Shown: piece after piece, positions 6,833-13,846 of the stretch
Numbering within the stretch: the first letter of the stretch is position 1
Layout: every line of letters starts with the position of its first letter
Origin: Dehalococcoidia bacterium
GTDB taxonomy: Bacteria > Chloroflexota > Dehalococcoidia > GIF9 > AB-539-J10
Direction of reading: 5' to 3'
NCBI GenBank assembly: GCA_030605665.1
Contig: JAUWHW010000008.1
Span: forward strand, 1 to 20,213
Length of the DNA: 20,213 nt
Position numbers and translations under genes: made by a program
Notes under the pieces: model-generated
The model's input: only the letters and a program-made list of their open reading frames with translations
Database searches by the model: none
Told to the model about the DNA's origin: nothing

Positions 6833-9241
6833 ATGGCAGATTCGGGGAAAGGTTTTCCAAGGCGATACAAATACTATGAGATTCTTGAGGTAAGCAAAAA
6901 CGCCACTCAAGAAGAAATAAAGAAGGCATTTAGGCATCTTGCCCAGAAATATCATCCCGACCGCAACTCTGGTAACACAGAAGCAGAGGCTAAATTCAAA
7001 AAGATAAACGAGGCCTATCAGGTTCTCTCGAATCCCACAGAGCGAGCTACCTATGATAGTAGTCCAGCCGAGTGTCCAGTTTGCTGGACTCATGAGGTAA
7101 TACAGATAAGTGACAACAATTGGAAATGCAGGCACTGTGGTTGTCAATTCGATGTCTTTGGCTTCTCCCTAAGTGAGACAATTGAGAGAGCGGCAATCCC
7201 CGGGCGATACCGTGTAAGACTCACGGCGTTCCAATCAACGCAGTGCTCTTGGTGCAGAAGATTTTTCACCGAACCATTTTTGTGTCCTGACAGAAAATTA
7301 CATTCTAGCTGTTTTTTCTTTAAGAAATTACCCGAGGAGGAAAGAGATAAGTTCCTAAACGATGAAAAATGGTGGTGGAGGATTGTAGATCTAGTTAGGT
7401 GGACAGAAAATAATGGCGTCATTAAGAAGTGTGTACAATGCGGCGCGCTAAATCCTAATCCCGAGAAACTTATCTGCTGGAACTGCGTCCATAATATTTA
7501 TGATCGGTGTCCTAACTGTGGACTGCCTACGCTTTACTTTGACCTGGATATTAACCTTTGGAGATGCTCTAACGCTAAATGTTTTGGGAAAAGGTTTACC
7601 TTTGAGAAGCAGACGGAAAGATATTCAGAACGATACGAGAGAAGCCCCGTAAGATGCCCAAAGGGGCATGAGCTTATCTTCGACTCCCTACTCAGGCTGT
7701 GGAAATGCGCTGTATGCAAGCGAACATATACAGATGATGAGCTTTTTGGAACACCTATTCAGGCAAAAGATGAAGCTAGGCAAGAAAAAAGGAGATACCG
7801 TTGGGACGCCAAAGCGGGTGGCTATACAACATACGAACCAGACGAATATAGTGAATTTAAGCCGAGCTATGAACCTCCAAATAAGAGGGAGCATAGAACG
7901 AAGATACATAGGAAGCTTCCTTGGACCGCTATACCATTGCTTCTCTTAGCCACTACAGGTATCGCAATAATAGTTTACACCCTTTGTCATTTTGATGAGC
8001 TTGGTTATGTCATTGCTATTGGAATTATTTCAGCGGCTGGAGTTACGACCATTTGGAATATCGCAACATTGCAAAAATTGTGGAGATACAGACCTAGGAA
8101 AGCAAGCTTTAAAAGGATATTTATCTCTTTCATCCTTGTGGCTTTAGTAGGGTGCACAGCAGCTGCGTTTACTGGAATTGCTCCTTTCTCTAATGCACAG
8201 AAAGCCGTTACAGGATATTTTACATCTGAACTATCTGTAAGCCCGCAAGATCTTAAGCTAGATTATAATATTGGATATAGTGCACCTACAGAAACATTAC
8301 GAATAAGCAATCTAGGTGGCGGAGAATTAGGTTGGAATGCCTTAGAGGACATTTGGTGGCTTGCCTTAAGCCCAGAGAGCGGCACTTTAGGTAGAGGAGA
8401 ATCTGAGGAGGTATATCTAGAGGTAAGAGATGTAAAGAAGTTAGCACCTGGTGAATATAGTGGAAGCATTGTGATTTCTTCGCCAGAGATCGACATAGAG
8501 GAGCAAATTATAGTGACTCTGCTAGTAAACGAGAGCGAGGAAGTTGCCAAAATTAGAGAAATTATTGGTACGAGTGTGGAAATATATTACGACCAGGAGC
8601 CTTTCTACTCTACTGGGAGCCACTCAATCCATCTTATTAATAATAATCTTGCTGCTAATCCAACCTGGCAGGAGTTAGTACAATTTATAGCGTCTGATAA
8701 TACAGATGCGCAAACTTATATTCCAGGCGTATATATGTGTGGAAGTTTTGCTGAGGCATTACACAATAGTGTTGAGCAAGCTGGAATAAGGGCTGCTTGG
8801 GTTGCTGTAGATTTGGAAGAAGGAGAGATACATGCTCTCAATGCTTTTAATACAGTAGATAGGGGAATTGTCTTTGTGGACTGCACGGGAGGGGGTCTTG
8901 AGGTAATTGTCCTCTCCTTCGAGGATAGCTACAGCTATGATGTTGACTATGACAAAATAGCCTATGTTCAAATTGGAGAGGAATACGGACTAATAAGCTT
9001 GGAGAAAGCCGAGTCACCCTCATATAACTTTTACGAAGACTACATGCAAGAGTGGGAGGATTATGAAAGAGGAGTTGATGAGTACAATAGATTATTACGT
9101 GGCAGGACTGTTATTCGTAACCGGAGTGAATATAGAAAACTCAAAAGAATGTATGACGAATTGGAATCCCAGAGGGAAATTCTAGGAGATTATCGTTGGG
9201 GACCATTAGGAGTTGTTAGCCTTGTTGAGGTATATTGGTAA
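6833..9241 (+). CDS. J-domain / zinc-ribbon / three-TM / BACON-like / transglutaminase-like protein
   Basis: 802 residues. Residues 13-76 are a full J domain with HPD at 41-43 ([10 protein letters not shown]), so it should stimulate an Hsp70 (DnaK). Four zinc-ribbon-like Cys clusters follow: C81/C84/C99/C102; C138/C141/C151/C160; C200/C203 with C215/C218 and C226/C229/C245/C250; and C275 with C292/C295. Hydrophobic segments at about 364-384, 389-408 and 429-450, with a basic loop ([11 protein letters not shown]) before the third, predict the N-terminus inside and the C-terminus outside. Residues 466-567 look like a BACON or ASPM-type Ig fold ([11 protein letters not shown] ... [10 protein letters not shown] ... 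[13 protein letters not shown]). Residues 575-725 resemble a transglutaminase-like fold with C636 ([12 protein letters not shown]), H667 (EIHALNAF) and D683 (VFVDCT) as the triad. The ATG has only a weak ACGGAA upstream. No known protein with this order is recalled. Confidence 0.85.
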   Translation: MADSGKGFPRRYKYYEILEVSKNATQEEIKKAFRHLAQKYHPDRNSGNTEAEAKFKKINEAYQVLSNPTERATYDSSPAECPVCWTHEVIQISDNNWKCRHCGCQFDVFGFSLSETIERAAIPGRYRVRLTAFQSTQCSWCRRFFTEPFLCPDRKLHSSCFFFKKLPEEERDKFLNDEKWWWRIVDLVRWTENNGVIKKCVQCGALNPNPEKLICWNCVHNIYDRCPNCGLPTLYFDLDINLWRCSNAKCFGKRFTFEKQTERYSERYERSPVRCPKGHELIFDSLLRLWKCAVCKRTYTDDELFGTPIQAKDEARQEKRRYRWDAKAGGYTTYEPDEYSEFKPSYEPPNKREHRTKIHRKLPWTAIPLLLLATTGIAIIVYTLCHFDELGYVIAIGIISAAGVTTIWNIATLQKLWRYRPRKASFKRIFISFILVALVGCTAAAFTGIAPFSNAQKAVTGYFTSELSVSPQDLKLDYNIGYSAPTETLRISNLGGGELGWNALEDIWWLALSPESGTLGRGESEEVYLEVRDVKKLAPGEYSGSIVISSPEIDIEEQIIVTLLVNESEEVAKIREIIGTSVEIYYDQEPFYSTGSHSIHLINNNLAANPTWQELVQFIASDNTDAQTYIPGVYMCGSFAEALHNSVEQAGIRAAWVAVDLEEGEIHALNAFNTVDRGIVFVDCTGGGLEVIVLSFEDSYSYDVDYDKIAYVQIGEEYGLISLEKAESPSYNFYEDYMQEWEDYERGVDEYNRLLRGRTVIRNRSEYRKLKRMYDELESQREILGDYRWGPLGVVSLVEVYW

Positions 9242-9354
9242 CTTGGCTTCGCCACTTTAACACCCGTCCGGAAGAAGCACATGCTAGCCTCAGCTCTCAC
9301 CAGTCCTTAAAGGCAGCATGAATCGTTAAGCTGAGGGAATCTCTGAAGGTTAAT

Positions 9355-9369
9355 TGCAATAATGTTGCA
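9355..9369. promoter_or_regulatory. Inverted repeat resembling a Fur/Zur-family operator
   Basis: TGCAA-TAATG-TTGCA is a perfect 5-5-5 inverted repeat. The surrounding AATTG.AATA.TGTTGCATTT is nearly identical to the site overlapping the promoter of the Fur-family gene at 11775-11789. No promoter elements stand next to this copy, so it may be a stranded remnant. Confidence 0.4.
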
Positions 9370-9395
9370 TTTAGCTAGGAGACGCTTCCACTTTT

Positions 9396-9430
9396 CGTCA
9401 TTGCGAGAAGCAAAGCGACGAAGCAATCTC
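9396..9430 (+). repeat. Half element of the TGTCATT...GAG family
   Basis: CGTCATTGCGAGAAGCAAAG followed by CGACGAAGCAATCTC has the common form of this family: an end motif, then GAAGCAATCTC pairing back to the start. The right end is missing. Confidence 0.65.
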
Positions 9431-9472
9431 GGGGAATGCTCGCACCAACTAGATTATTTCACTTACAGTAAC

Positions 9473-9501
9473 TTGACAAATTATGATAGGCTGCCTAGAA
9501 T
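9473..9501 (+). promoter_or_regulatory. Strong promoter of the toxin-antitoxin pair
   Basis: Perfect TTGACA (9473-9478), a 17-base spacer and TAGAAT (9496-9501). It is followed by GGAGGT (9531-9536) five bases before the ATG at 9542. Confidence 0.75.
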
Positions 9502-9541
9502 ATGACAATGCAAGCTTTCGTATGAAGGTCGGAGGTCAAGT

Positions 9542-9781
9542 ATGAAGAATGTGGTGAAAGTAGGTAAAAGGTATCAGGTAGTCATTCCTAAGAAGGTCAG
9601 GGAGCAGCTTGGTGTTAACATCGAAGATGAGCTTATTGTGGGCGTTCGGAATGCTCGAATCATTATGCAACCCAAGCCACGGAGATATAGCGAATACATG
9701 CAGGGGCTAGGGAAGGAGGTCTGGAGAGAGATTGAGGCTACCGAATATGTGAGGAAAGAAAGAGAGGCATGGGAGAAATAG
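9542..9781 (+). CDS. AbrB/MazE-type antitoxin (VapB-like)
   Basis: 79 residues. The N-terminal half is a swapped-hairpin AbrB/SpoVT DNA-binding domain: VKVGKRYQVVIPKKVREQLG (5-24), then VNIEDELIVGVRNARIIMQP. The C-terminal tail (YSEYMQGLGKEVWREIEATE) is helical and charged, as in antitoxins that wrap a PIN toxin. It has an excellent ribosome binding site and promoter and overlaps the toxin gene by 13 bases in another frame, the usual antitoxin-first arrangement. It probably binds its own promoter and represses the pair, by analogy with VapBC systems. It ends with TAG, so TAG is used as a normal stop here. Confidence 0.88.
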   Translation: MKNVVKVGKRYQVVIPKKVREQLGVNIEDELIVGVRNARIIMQPKPRRYSEYMQGLGKEVWREIEATEYVRKEREAWEK

Positions 9782-10260
9782 AAAAGAAGTGCCGAGAGCT
9801 CTTGGTGCGCTATTCTATCTTGGGTCTGGACACTATGCTCTTTATTTACCATTTCGAGGAGAATAAGAACTACCTTCCCTTCACTAGAGCCTTTTTTGGC
9901 TTAATTGAGGATGGGATGATAGAAGGCAAGACCTCGATTATCACCCGACTTGAGATTCTGGTAAAGCCCAGAGAGGAGGGCGACGATATCCTAGCGGACG
10001 AATACAAGCTTATACTGGAGAATTTCCCCCACCTTGAAGTTGCTCCAGTTGATGCCGAGATAGCGGATTTAGCCTCAAGCCTTAGAGCCAAATATGAACT
10101 CAGGACTCCCGATGCTATACAGCTTGCTACCTCGATTGTGAAAGGTGCTCAGGCATTTGTGACCAATGATGAATCTCTGAAGAAGGTTAAGGAAATCGAG
10201 GTCGTTGTCATGAGAGAGGTTTTAGAATGTGCTTGTTCAAAGAATGGTGACACAAAGTAA
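9769..10260 (+). CDS. PIN-domain ribonuclease toxin (VapC-like)
   Basis: 163 residues with the acidic residues of a PIN domain in order: D21 in LGLDTMLFIYHFE, E62 in ITRLEILVKP, D115 in LRTPDAIQLATS, and D134 in AFVTNDESL. All are in place, so the nuclease should be active. VapC enzymes use divalent metal to cut RNA, often tRNA anticodon loops or rRNA, and are held inactive by the antitoxin. The ATG at 9769 lies inside the antitoxin gene, giving coupled translation. The length is slightly above the usual 130-145, mainly from an N-terminal extension of about 15 residues. The target RNA cannot be told from sequence. Confidence 0.87.
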   Translation: MGEIEKKCRELLVRYSILGLDTMLFIYHFEENKNYLPFTRAFFGLIEDGMIEGKTSIITRLEILVKPREEGDDILADEYKLILENFPHLEVAPVDAEIADLASSLRAKYELRTPDAIQLATSIVKGAQAFVTNDESLKKVKEIEVVVMREVLECACSKNGDTK

Positions 10261-10507
10261 GGAAGTGGGAAAAGCACTTAATGAAGTTATATTTGAGACT
10301 TTTGTGCAAGACGGGCTACGAGGTGATTGATTTTTGGGAATTCGTATACGATTTCCGGCGAATAAGGGAAAGGGCGAAATCTTTGTAGCAAAATCAAGAA
10401 TTTCATCAGCGAAGCTGATAATTTATATCCTGTTTATTGAGAGGATTAAGAAGATAATAAAGTAAGAGGCCTTGTGAGACGCCAGATTTGAAGGCTAAGA
10501 GTCAGCA
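10261..10507. other. Region of small frames and a hairpin after the toxin gene
   Basis: A 35-residue frame at 10281-10388 (MKLYLRLLCKTGYEVIDFWE, then FVYDFRRIRERAKSL) looks protein-like but lacks a ribosome binding site and is not recognised. ATCAGC-GAA-GCTGAT (10405-10419) is a perfect six-pair hairpin. It lacks a following T run, so it is weak as a terminator. Confidence 0.3.
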
Positions 10508-10633
10508 TCAAACCTTCCACTGCTCGAGAACAAATTTTACTAGCCTATCAGTTCGATTGCGAACGAACTCTTCAACCGCATTTAATACTTCCGTTGCTTC
10601 AGCTTGATCCTTCTCTAAGGCGCAAATATTCAT
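10508..10633 (-). pseudogene. Short protein-like tail cut at the helicase-fragment junction
   Basis: From about 10615 down to the TGA at 10510-10508 the minus strand reads KDQAEATEVLNAVEEFVRNR, then TDRLVKFVLEQWKV. This is an amphipathic helical tail typical of a real C-terminus. The frame crosses into the duplicated helicase piece at 10617, where it gains an accidental ATG (10633) and then a stop. The most likely reading is the last 35 codons of a lost gene truncated by the rearrangement. No family was identified. Confidence 0.35.
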
Positions 10634-10865
10634 CTATGATTCCTATCCTGGAGGCATTGGCATTACTGAAAAGGGATTTGAGATTATAGCCGAGCTTTGG
10701 CGGGCTACTTTAAAGTTGATTAAGGAGTGCCCCTGCCAGGATGGCTGCCCCAGCTGTATTCAATCGCCCAAGTGCGGCAACAATAACCAGCCTCTGGATA
10801 AGGAAGCAGCGGTAATGCTGCTTCAAGAATTAGTAGGTAATAGTACGTATTACCCAGAGGCGTAA
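10617..10865 (+). pseudogene. Truncated second copy of the MrfA-type helicase 3' end
   Basis: 10617-10841 matches the last 225 bases of the helicase gene at 4584-4808. It encodes KAQIFIYDSYPGGIGITEKG and onward through the full cysteine cluster (CPCxxGCPSC...KCGNNN). Only about 6 of 74 residues differ from the intact end while about 26 bases differ, so most changes are silent. The copy therefore diverged while under selection in a working gene. The original stop is lost and the frame runs on for eight more codons (NSTYYPEA and stop at 10863). No helicase core precedes it, so it cannot function. It marks the right edge of the accessory block. Confidence 0.85.
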
Positions 10866-10974
10866 TTGAGGGTCGCTACTGTCATTTGCTCTAATCGCTA
10901 CCATAAGGGAAGATGTAAAGACAATATGAACCTCCAAGGGATAAGGCACAACCAAACTAAGATACTACTTGGGT

Positions 10975-11274
10975 TCACTCTTTTAGCTTTTCAGGGAGCT
11001 TTACAAACTCACCCAGTGGGATCATCGTCCAGGTCTCCGTTTGAATACCCCCTTCTAGGGACGCTAAGGACAAAGGCAGTTTTGAAGCACACCTCTGGTC
11101 GAGCCCCTCGTATATAAACATCATATCGTATGGCCCCAGTAGCCCATAAGCGCCAAGTATTTTGCACCCTAGCTTTGCAACTCGTTCCGCTGCTTCATCC
11201 CAAGCCTTCCCGAAGTCAGTAATGCTGTTTGGCCCCTCTGATGTGAACTTAACCAGTGTTACATACGTAACCAT
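10975..11274 (-). CDS. GYD-domain protein
   Basis: 99 residues beginning MVTYVTLVKFTSEGPNSITD. It has the features of the GYD family, a ferredoxin-like alpha/beta fold of about 95 residues: an initial TYVxLxKFT strand, WDEAAERVAKLGCKILGAYG and then LLGPYDMMFIYEG, which matches the GxYD signature. The frame is open further upstream to 11391, but the start at 11274 is fixed by AGGAGGT six bases before the ATG (11287-11281). Upstream residues are not family-like. The function of GYD proteins is unknown. The gene is transcribed alone, towards the helicase fragment. Confidence 0.85.
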   Translation of the reverse strand: MVTYVTLVKFTSEGPNSITDFGKAWDEAAERVAKLGCKILGAYGLLGPYDMMFIYEGLDQRCASKLPLSLASLEGGIQTETWTMIPLGEFVKLPEKLKE

Positions 11275-11362
11275 AAGTACACCTCCTTTCGGCCGCGCCT
11301 CAGCCTTAATATATATCAAACCAACTGCAGATATCTTCTCAGTTTTTGGGTATTGATAATTA

Positions 11363-11391
11363 CATAAATCAGCAGTGCGTTCAAGTGTCAA
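11363..11391 (-). promoter_or_regulatory. Possible promoter of the GYD gene
   Basis: On the minus strand a perfect TTGACA (11391-11386), a 17-base spacer and TTTATG (11368-11363). The -10 is poor; TATGTA at 19-base spacing is the alternative. Confidence 0.45.
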
Positions 11392-11438
11392 TATGTGAAA
11401 TGCCTTTAGAATAACATACTGTTTTAGGAGCTGAGGGA

Positions 11439-11753
11439 ATGGAACAAGGACACTGACTCACTTCGGTTGCAAGCTCATTCCTTATCATGACCCTTGCAGT
11501 TTTGGTCATTACGAACAACGGTTTACTCCCTCACAACAATCTCACCGGACTCGTCATTGTCATCACCATATTTGCTGTGTTCATTTCTACGGCTTTGTGC
11601 TATTAGTTTAATTATATAAATGCAAAGGTTGTTAAAAATAGACTCGACTATCTAAAGAAAGAGCTGCCAAACATAGATACCAAGCTCTCGCTATCCGATA
11701 TGTACAGGAGTACGGGCAATCAGCTCGAAGCGGAATTGTCTTTGCTTAGCTAA
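11439..11753 (+). pseudogene. Decayed small two-TM membrane protein
   Basis: A single frame of 105 codons starts at the ATG at 11439 and ends with TAA at 11751, interrupted only by TGA (11454) and TAG (11604). After MEQGH it reads LTSVASSFLIMTLAVLVITN, then NLTGLVIVITIFAVFISTAL with CY before the TAG. These are two hydrophobic helices joined by a short loop. A charged tail follows (NAKVVKNRLDYLKKELPNID). Both stops fit single G-to-A changes in tryptophan codons (GHW and CYW). With no frameshift and intact hydrophobic and charged patterns, it looks recently inactivated. The family is not recognised. Confidence 0.55.
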
Positions 11754-11774
11754 GCAGAAGAGTGGCAAGCTAAT

Positions 11775-11789
11775 TGTAATATTGTTGCA
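11775..11789. promoter_or_regulatory. Operator-like inverted repeat over the -35 of the Fur-family gene
   Basis: TGTAA-TATTG-TTGCA is a 5-5-5 inverted repeat with one mismatch. Its right half forms the -35 (TTGCAT) of the next promoter, so a bound regulator would block transcription. A sister site lies at 9355-9369. Autoregulation is typical for Fur/Zur proteins. Confidence 0.5.
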
Positions 11790-11813
11790 TTTGGCGCTGT
11801 ACCTGTATATAAT
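11785..11813 (+). promoter_or_regulatory. Promoter placing transcription start at the Fur-family ATG
   Basis: TTGCAT (11785-11790), a 17-base spacer and a perfect TATAAT (11808-11813). The start of transcription is expected around 11820, at the ATG at 11821, and no Shine-Dalgarno sequence is present. This predicts a leaderless mRNA. Confidence 0.6.
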
Positions 11814-11820
11814 ATCACCC

Positions 11821-12255
11821 ATGGTTCGAGATTCAATTCAGATTTTGCAGGCTCAGGGATATAAGGTAACTAAGCCTCGAAGGCAGGTGCTCGAGGTTTT
11901 AGAGGAGGTGCAAAGACCGCTTTCACCCTATGACATACAGAGGCTTCTGAGGCAGGAAGGTAAATATCTAAACCACGTCACCATCTACCGCATACTTGAC
12001 CTATTCTGTCGGCTTAACTTAGCTCATAAAGTGTTATCCACTGGAGGATTTGTAAAGTGCAGCTTGGAGAACAAGGAGGGTTGTCATCGGCTTATGGTCT
12101 GCAGTCAGTGTGGTGCCTTTCAGGAATTTGCCAGCGAAGAGTTGTGCCGAGAGGAAAGTGAGCTGGCTCAGAATTCTGGCTTTCACACTAAATATCATCT
12201 TTCTGAGTCTTCCGGGGTTTGTTCTGACTGTTATAGAAAGCGCTTTGGAGAATAA
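11821..12255 (+). CDS. Fur-family metalloregulator, possibly Zur-like
   Basis: 144 residues. The N-terminal winged helix reads MVRDSIQILQAQGYKVTKPR, then RQVLEVLEE, with the recognition-helix region NHVTIYRILDLFCRLNL (51-67), standard for the Fur superfamily. The C-terminal dimerisation domain has both structural zinc pairs, C94/C97 (CSQC) and C134/C137 (CSDC), and C88, H89, H122 and H126 as possible sensing ligands. The HHxH cluster of iron- and peroxide-type members is reduced to GCH, which leans to a zinc regulator, but the subtype is not certain. The open frame begins at a TTG at 11782, but the promoter overlaps that part, so the ATG at 11821 is chosen. It is followed closely by a membrane protein gene, which may be in its regulon. 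Confidence 0.87.
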   Translation: MVRDSIQILQAQGYKVTKPRRQVLEVLEEVQRPLSPYDIQRLLRQEGKYLNHVTIYRILDLFCRLNLAHKVLSTGGFVKCSLENKEGCHRLMVCSQCGAFQEFASEELCREESELAQNSGFHTKYHLSESSGVCSDCYRKRFGE

Positions 12256-12266
12256 AAAGGCCTCTG

Positions 12267-12896
12267 GTGAGGAAGGAACAAGTCCCCCTCCCCTACAGTA
12301 AGAAGAAAATGCTCAAGCGAATAGCAAAAGAACTGAAGGAACATGCCCCATTCACTGCTCTAGGAGCTCTCACAGGCATTGCCATCATGACTATAATAGT
12401 TTTTGGCAATGTTCCTTCTGGCATTTCCTACACTATTTTTTACACCTTACATCCGCTCCATGTGGTATTAAGTGCGATTGTGACTACAGCGATGTATATG
12501 AGATACAGGAAGGCTAAAATTTGGATAGCGATTTTGATTGGTTGGACAGGGTCGATCGGGATAGCTACCATAAGTGATGTGGTAATACCCTTTCTGAGCG
12601 GAAGCTTACTTAACGTCCAAATGGAATTTCATATACCTTTTATCGAGAAGTGGTGGGTTAATCTCCTGGCGTTAGCCGGCATTGCCATTGGTTATCGAAA
12701 ACAAACAACCAGAATCCCACACTTTGGGCATGTTTTGTTAAGCACATGGGCATCGTTATTCTACTTTACAGCATTCGGGATAGCTGATTGGATTCCTTTG
12801 CTTCCCTTTATCTTCTTGTTTCTATTCCTGGCGGTTTGGATTCCTTGCTGCACCAGTGACATAGTATATCCTCTCCTGTTCGTGGGGAAAGATTAA
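12267..12896 (+). CDS. Polytopic membrane protein downstream of the Fur-family gene
   Basis: 209 residues with about six hydrophobic segments near 29-47, 60-78, 85-103, 131-143, 155-175 and 178-194. Conserved-looking polar residues sit inside or beside the membrane: HPLHVV (62-67), FHIP (121-124), PHFGH (151-155) and PCCTSD (193-198). The His and Cys residues suit metal handling, and the position 11 bases after a Fur/Zur gene supports this, but the family was not recognised and transport is only an inference. The start is uncertain: GTG at 12267 or ATG at 12309 (MLKRIAKELKEH), each with a poor ribosome binding site. Confidence 0.75.
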   Translation: MRKEQVPLPYSKKKMLKRIAKELKEHAPFTALGALTGIAIMTIIVFGNVPSGISYTIFYTLHPLHVVLSAIVTTAMYMRYRKAKIWIAILIGWTGSIGIATISDVVIPFLSGSLLNVQMEFHIPFIEKWWVNLLALAGIAIGYRKQTTRIPHFGHVLLSTWASLFYFTAFGIADWIPLLPFIFLFLFLAVWIPCCTSDIVYPLLFVGKD

Positions 12897-12997
12897 ACAA
12901 CTCTACCTTAACCGGGCAGGATTTGGCTAAGGAGAGATTCATAAGCTAAAGGCCATTATACTTATGCTACTATATAAAGGGTGAGAGGTAGGAGCCA

Positions 12998-13813
12998 TTG
13001 TTTACTATTAACATAGACCCTGTGGCCTTTTCTGTTGGTCCCATCAATGCATCTTGGTATGGAATCATGGTGGCCCTGGCGGTCATAACATTGCTATTCA
13101 TCACCTTGCGAGAGACAAAAAGGCTGGGCATTTCGGAGGATATTATTTATAGCCTTTTTCTCTGGGGTATCATTGGCGGCTTTATCGGAGCCAGGCTAGT
13201 TGTTACTCAATGGGACCACTATGTAGCTCACCCTGAAGACATCTTTAATTTCGTTGGCTTTCCCGCCTTCAGCCTCTATGGAGTCATTATTGGCGCCCTT
13301 GTAGCAGTGTGGATTTATACCAGAGTGAAGAGGATTTCTTTTCAGAGTCTTGCCGGGGTGGGTGATGCCGTTGCTGTGGGAGCGCCTTTGGCTCAAGCCA
13401 TAGGCAGAGGTGGGTGCACCATAAACGGTTGCTGCTATGGGAATCCCACATCTTTGCCCTGGGCGATTATCTATACCCATCCTGAGAGCGCTTGTGGGCT
13501 TCAAGGAATTCCGTTGCACCCTACACAGATTTATTTTCTACTGTGGAATCTGGTAGTTTTCGCTGTGGTATGGCGGATGCGTGGGAAGCTCAAGCCGCAA
13601 GGCTCCCTCTTCTTCCTCTATCTCTGTCTCTACGCTGCTGGTGATTTCAGCTTAAGATTTTTCCGCTATGTTGACCAGCCATTTCTTTTCGGCCTCCATC
13701 AAGGACAGGTCATCAGTTTGGCAATATTGGTAGTGGCCGTGCCCTGGCTTATCATCAGAATACGTCGATTTCAGTTTTCTTGTCATTCTGAGCCGCAGGC
13801 GAAGAATCTCTGA
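12998..13813 (+). CDS. lgt: Prolipoprotein diacylglyceryl transferase
   Basis: 271 residues with seven or so membrane segments. Lgt moves diacylglycerol from phosphatidylglycerol to the lipobox cysteine of prolipoproteins at the cytoplasmic membrane. Seen here are INASWYGIMVALAV (early tyrosine), GARLVV, the Lgt signature region AIGRGGCTINGCCYG (134-148, with R137 and N143), HPTQIY (174-179) and LRFFR (219-223). The usual HGG histidine is replaced by Y94 in SLYGVIIG, as in some divergent Lgt proteins. The TTG start is supported by TAGGAG three bases upstream. The last residues (CHSEPQAKNL) and the TGA come from a TGTCATTCTGAG repeat, so the original C-terminus was probably different. Confidence 0.92.
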   Translation: MFTINIDPVAFSVGPINASWYGIMVALAVITLLFITLRETKRLGISEDIIYSLFLWGIIGGFIGARLVVTQWDHYVAHPEDIFNFVGFPAFSLYGVIIGALVAVWIYTRVKRISFQSLAGVGDAVAVGAPLAQAIGRGGCTINGCCYGNPTSLPWAIIYTHPESACGLQGIPLHPTQIYFLLWNLVVFAVVWRMRGKLKPQGSLFFLYLCLYAAGDFSLRFFRYVDQPFLFGLHQGQVISLAILVVAVPWLIIRIRRFQFSCHSEPQAKNL

Positions 13814-13840
13814 GACCCTTCGTTATCACTCAGGGTGACA
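13781..13840. repeat. Palindromic element at the lgt/recJ convergence
   Basis: 60 bases with inverted ends TGTCATTCTGAG and CTCAGGGTGACA (10 of 12 match when inverted). It encodes the end of lgt and fills most of the gap to the recJ stop. It may act as a two-way terminator hairpin, though no T run follows. Confidence 0.8.
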
Positions 13841-13846
13841 TCTTAG

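Larger units (their letters stand above)
9242..9541. other. 300-base intergenic region with operator-like site, repeat and promoter
   Basis: It contains an inverted repeat like the one before the Fur-family gene (9355-9369), a CGTCATTGCGAG repeat half (9396-9430) and a strong promoter (9473-9501). No coding sequence was recognised. Confidence 0.6.

Noticed and set aside
11275..11391. Longer N-terminus for the GYD protein from a TTG at 11391.
   Set aside because: The extension is not family-like and its TTG is part of a TTGACA promoter hexamer. AGGAGGT fixes the start at 11274.
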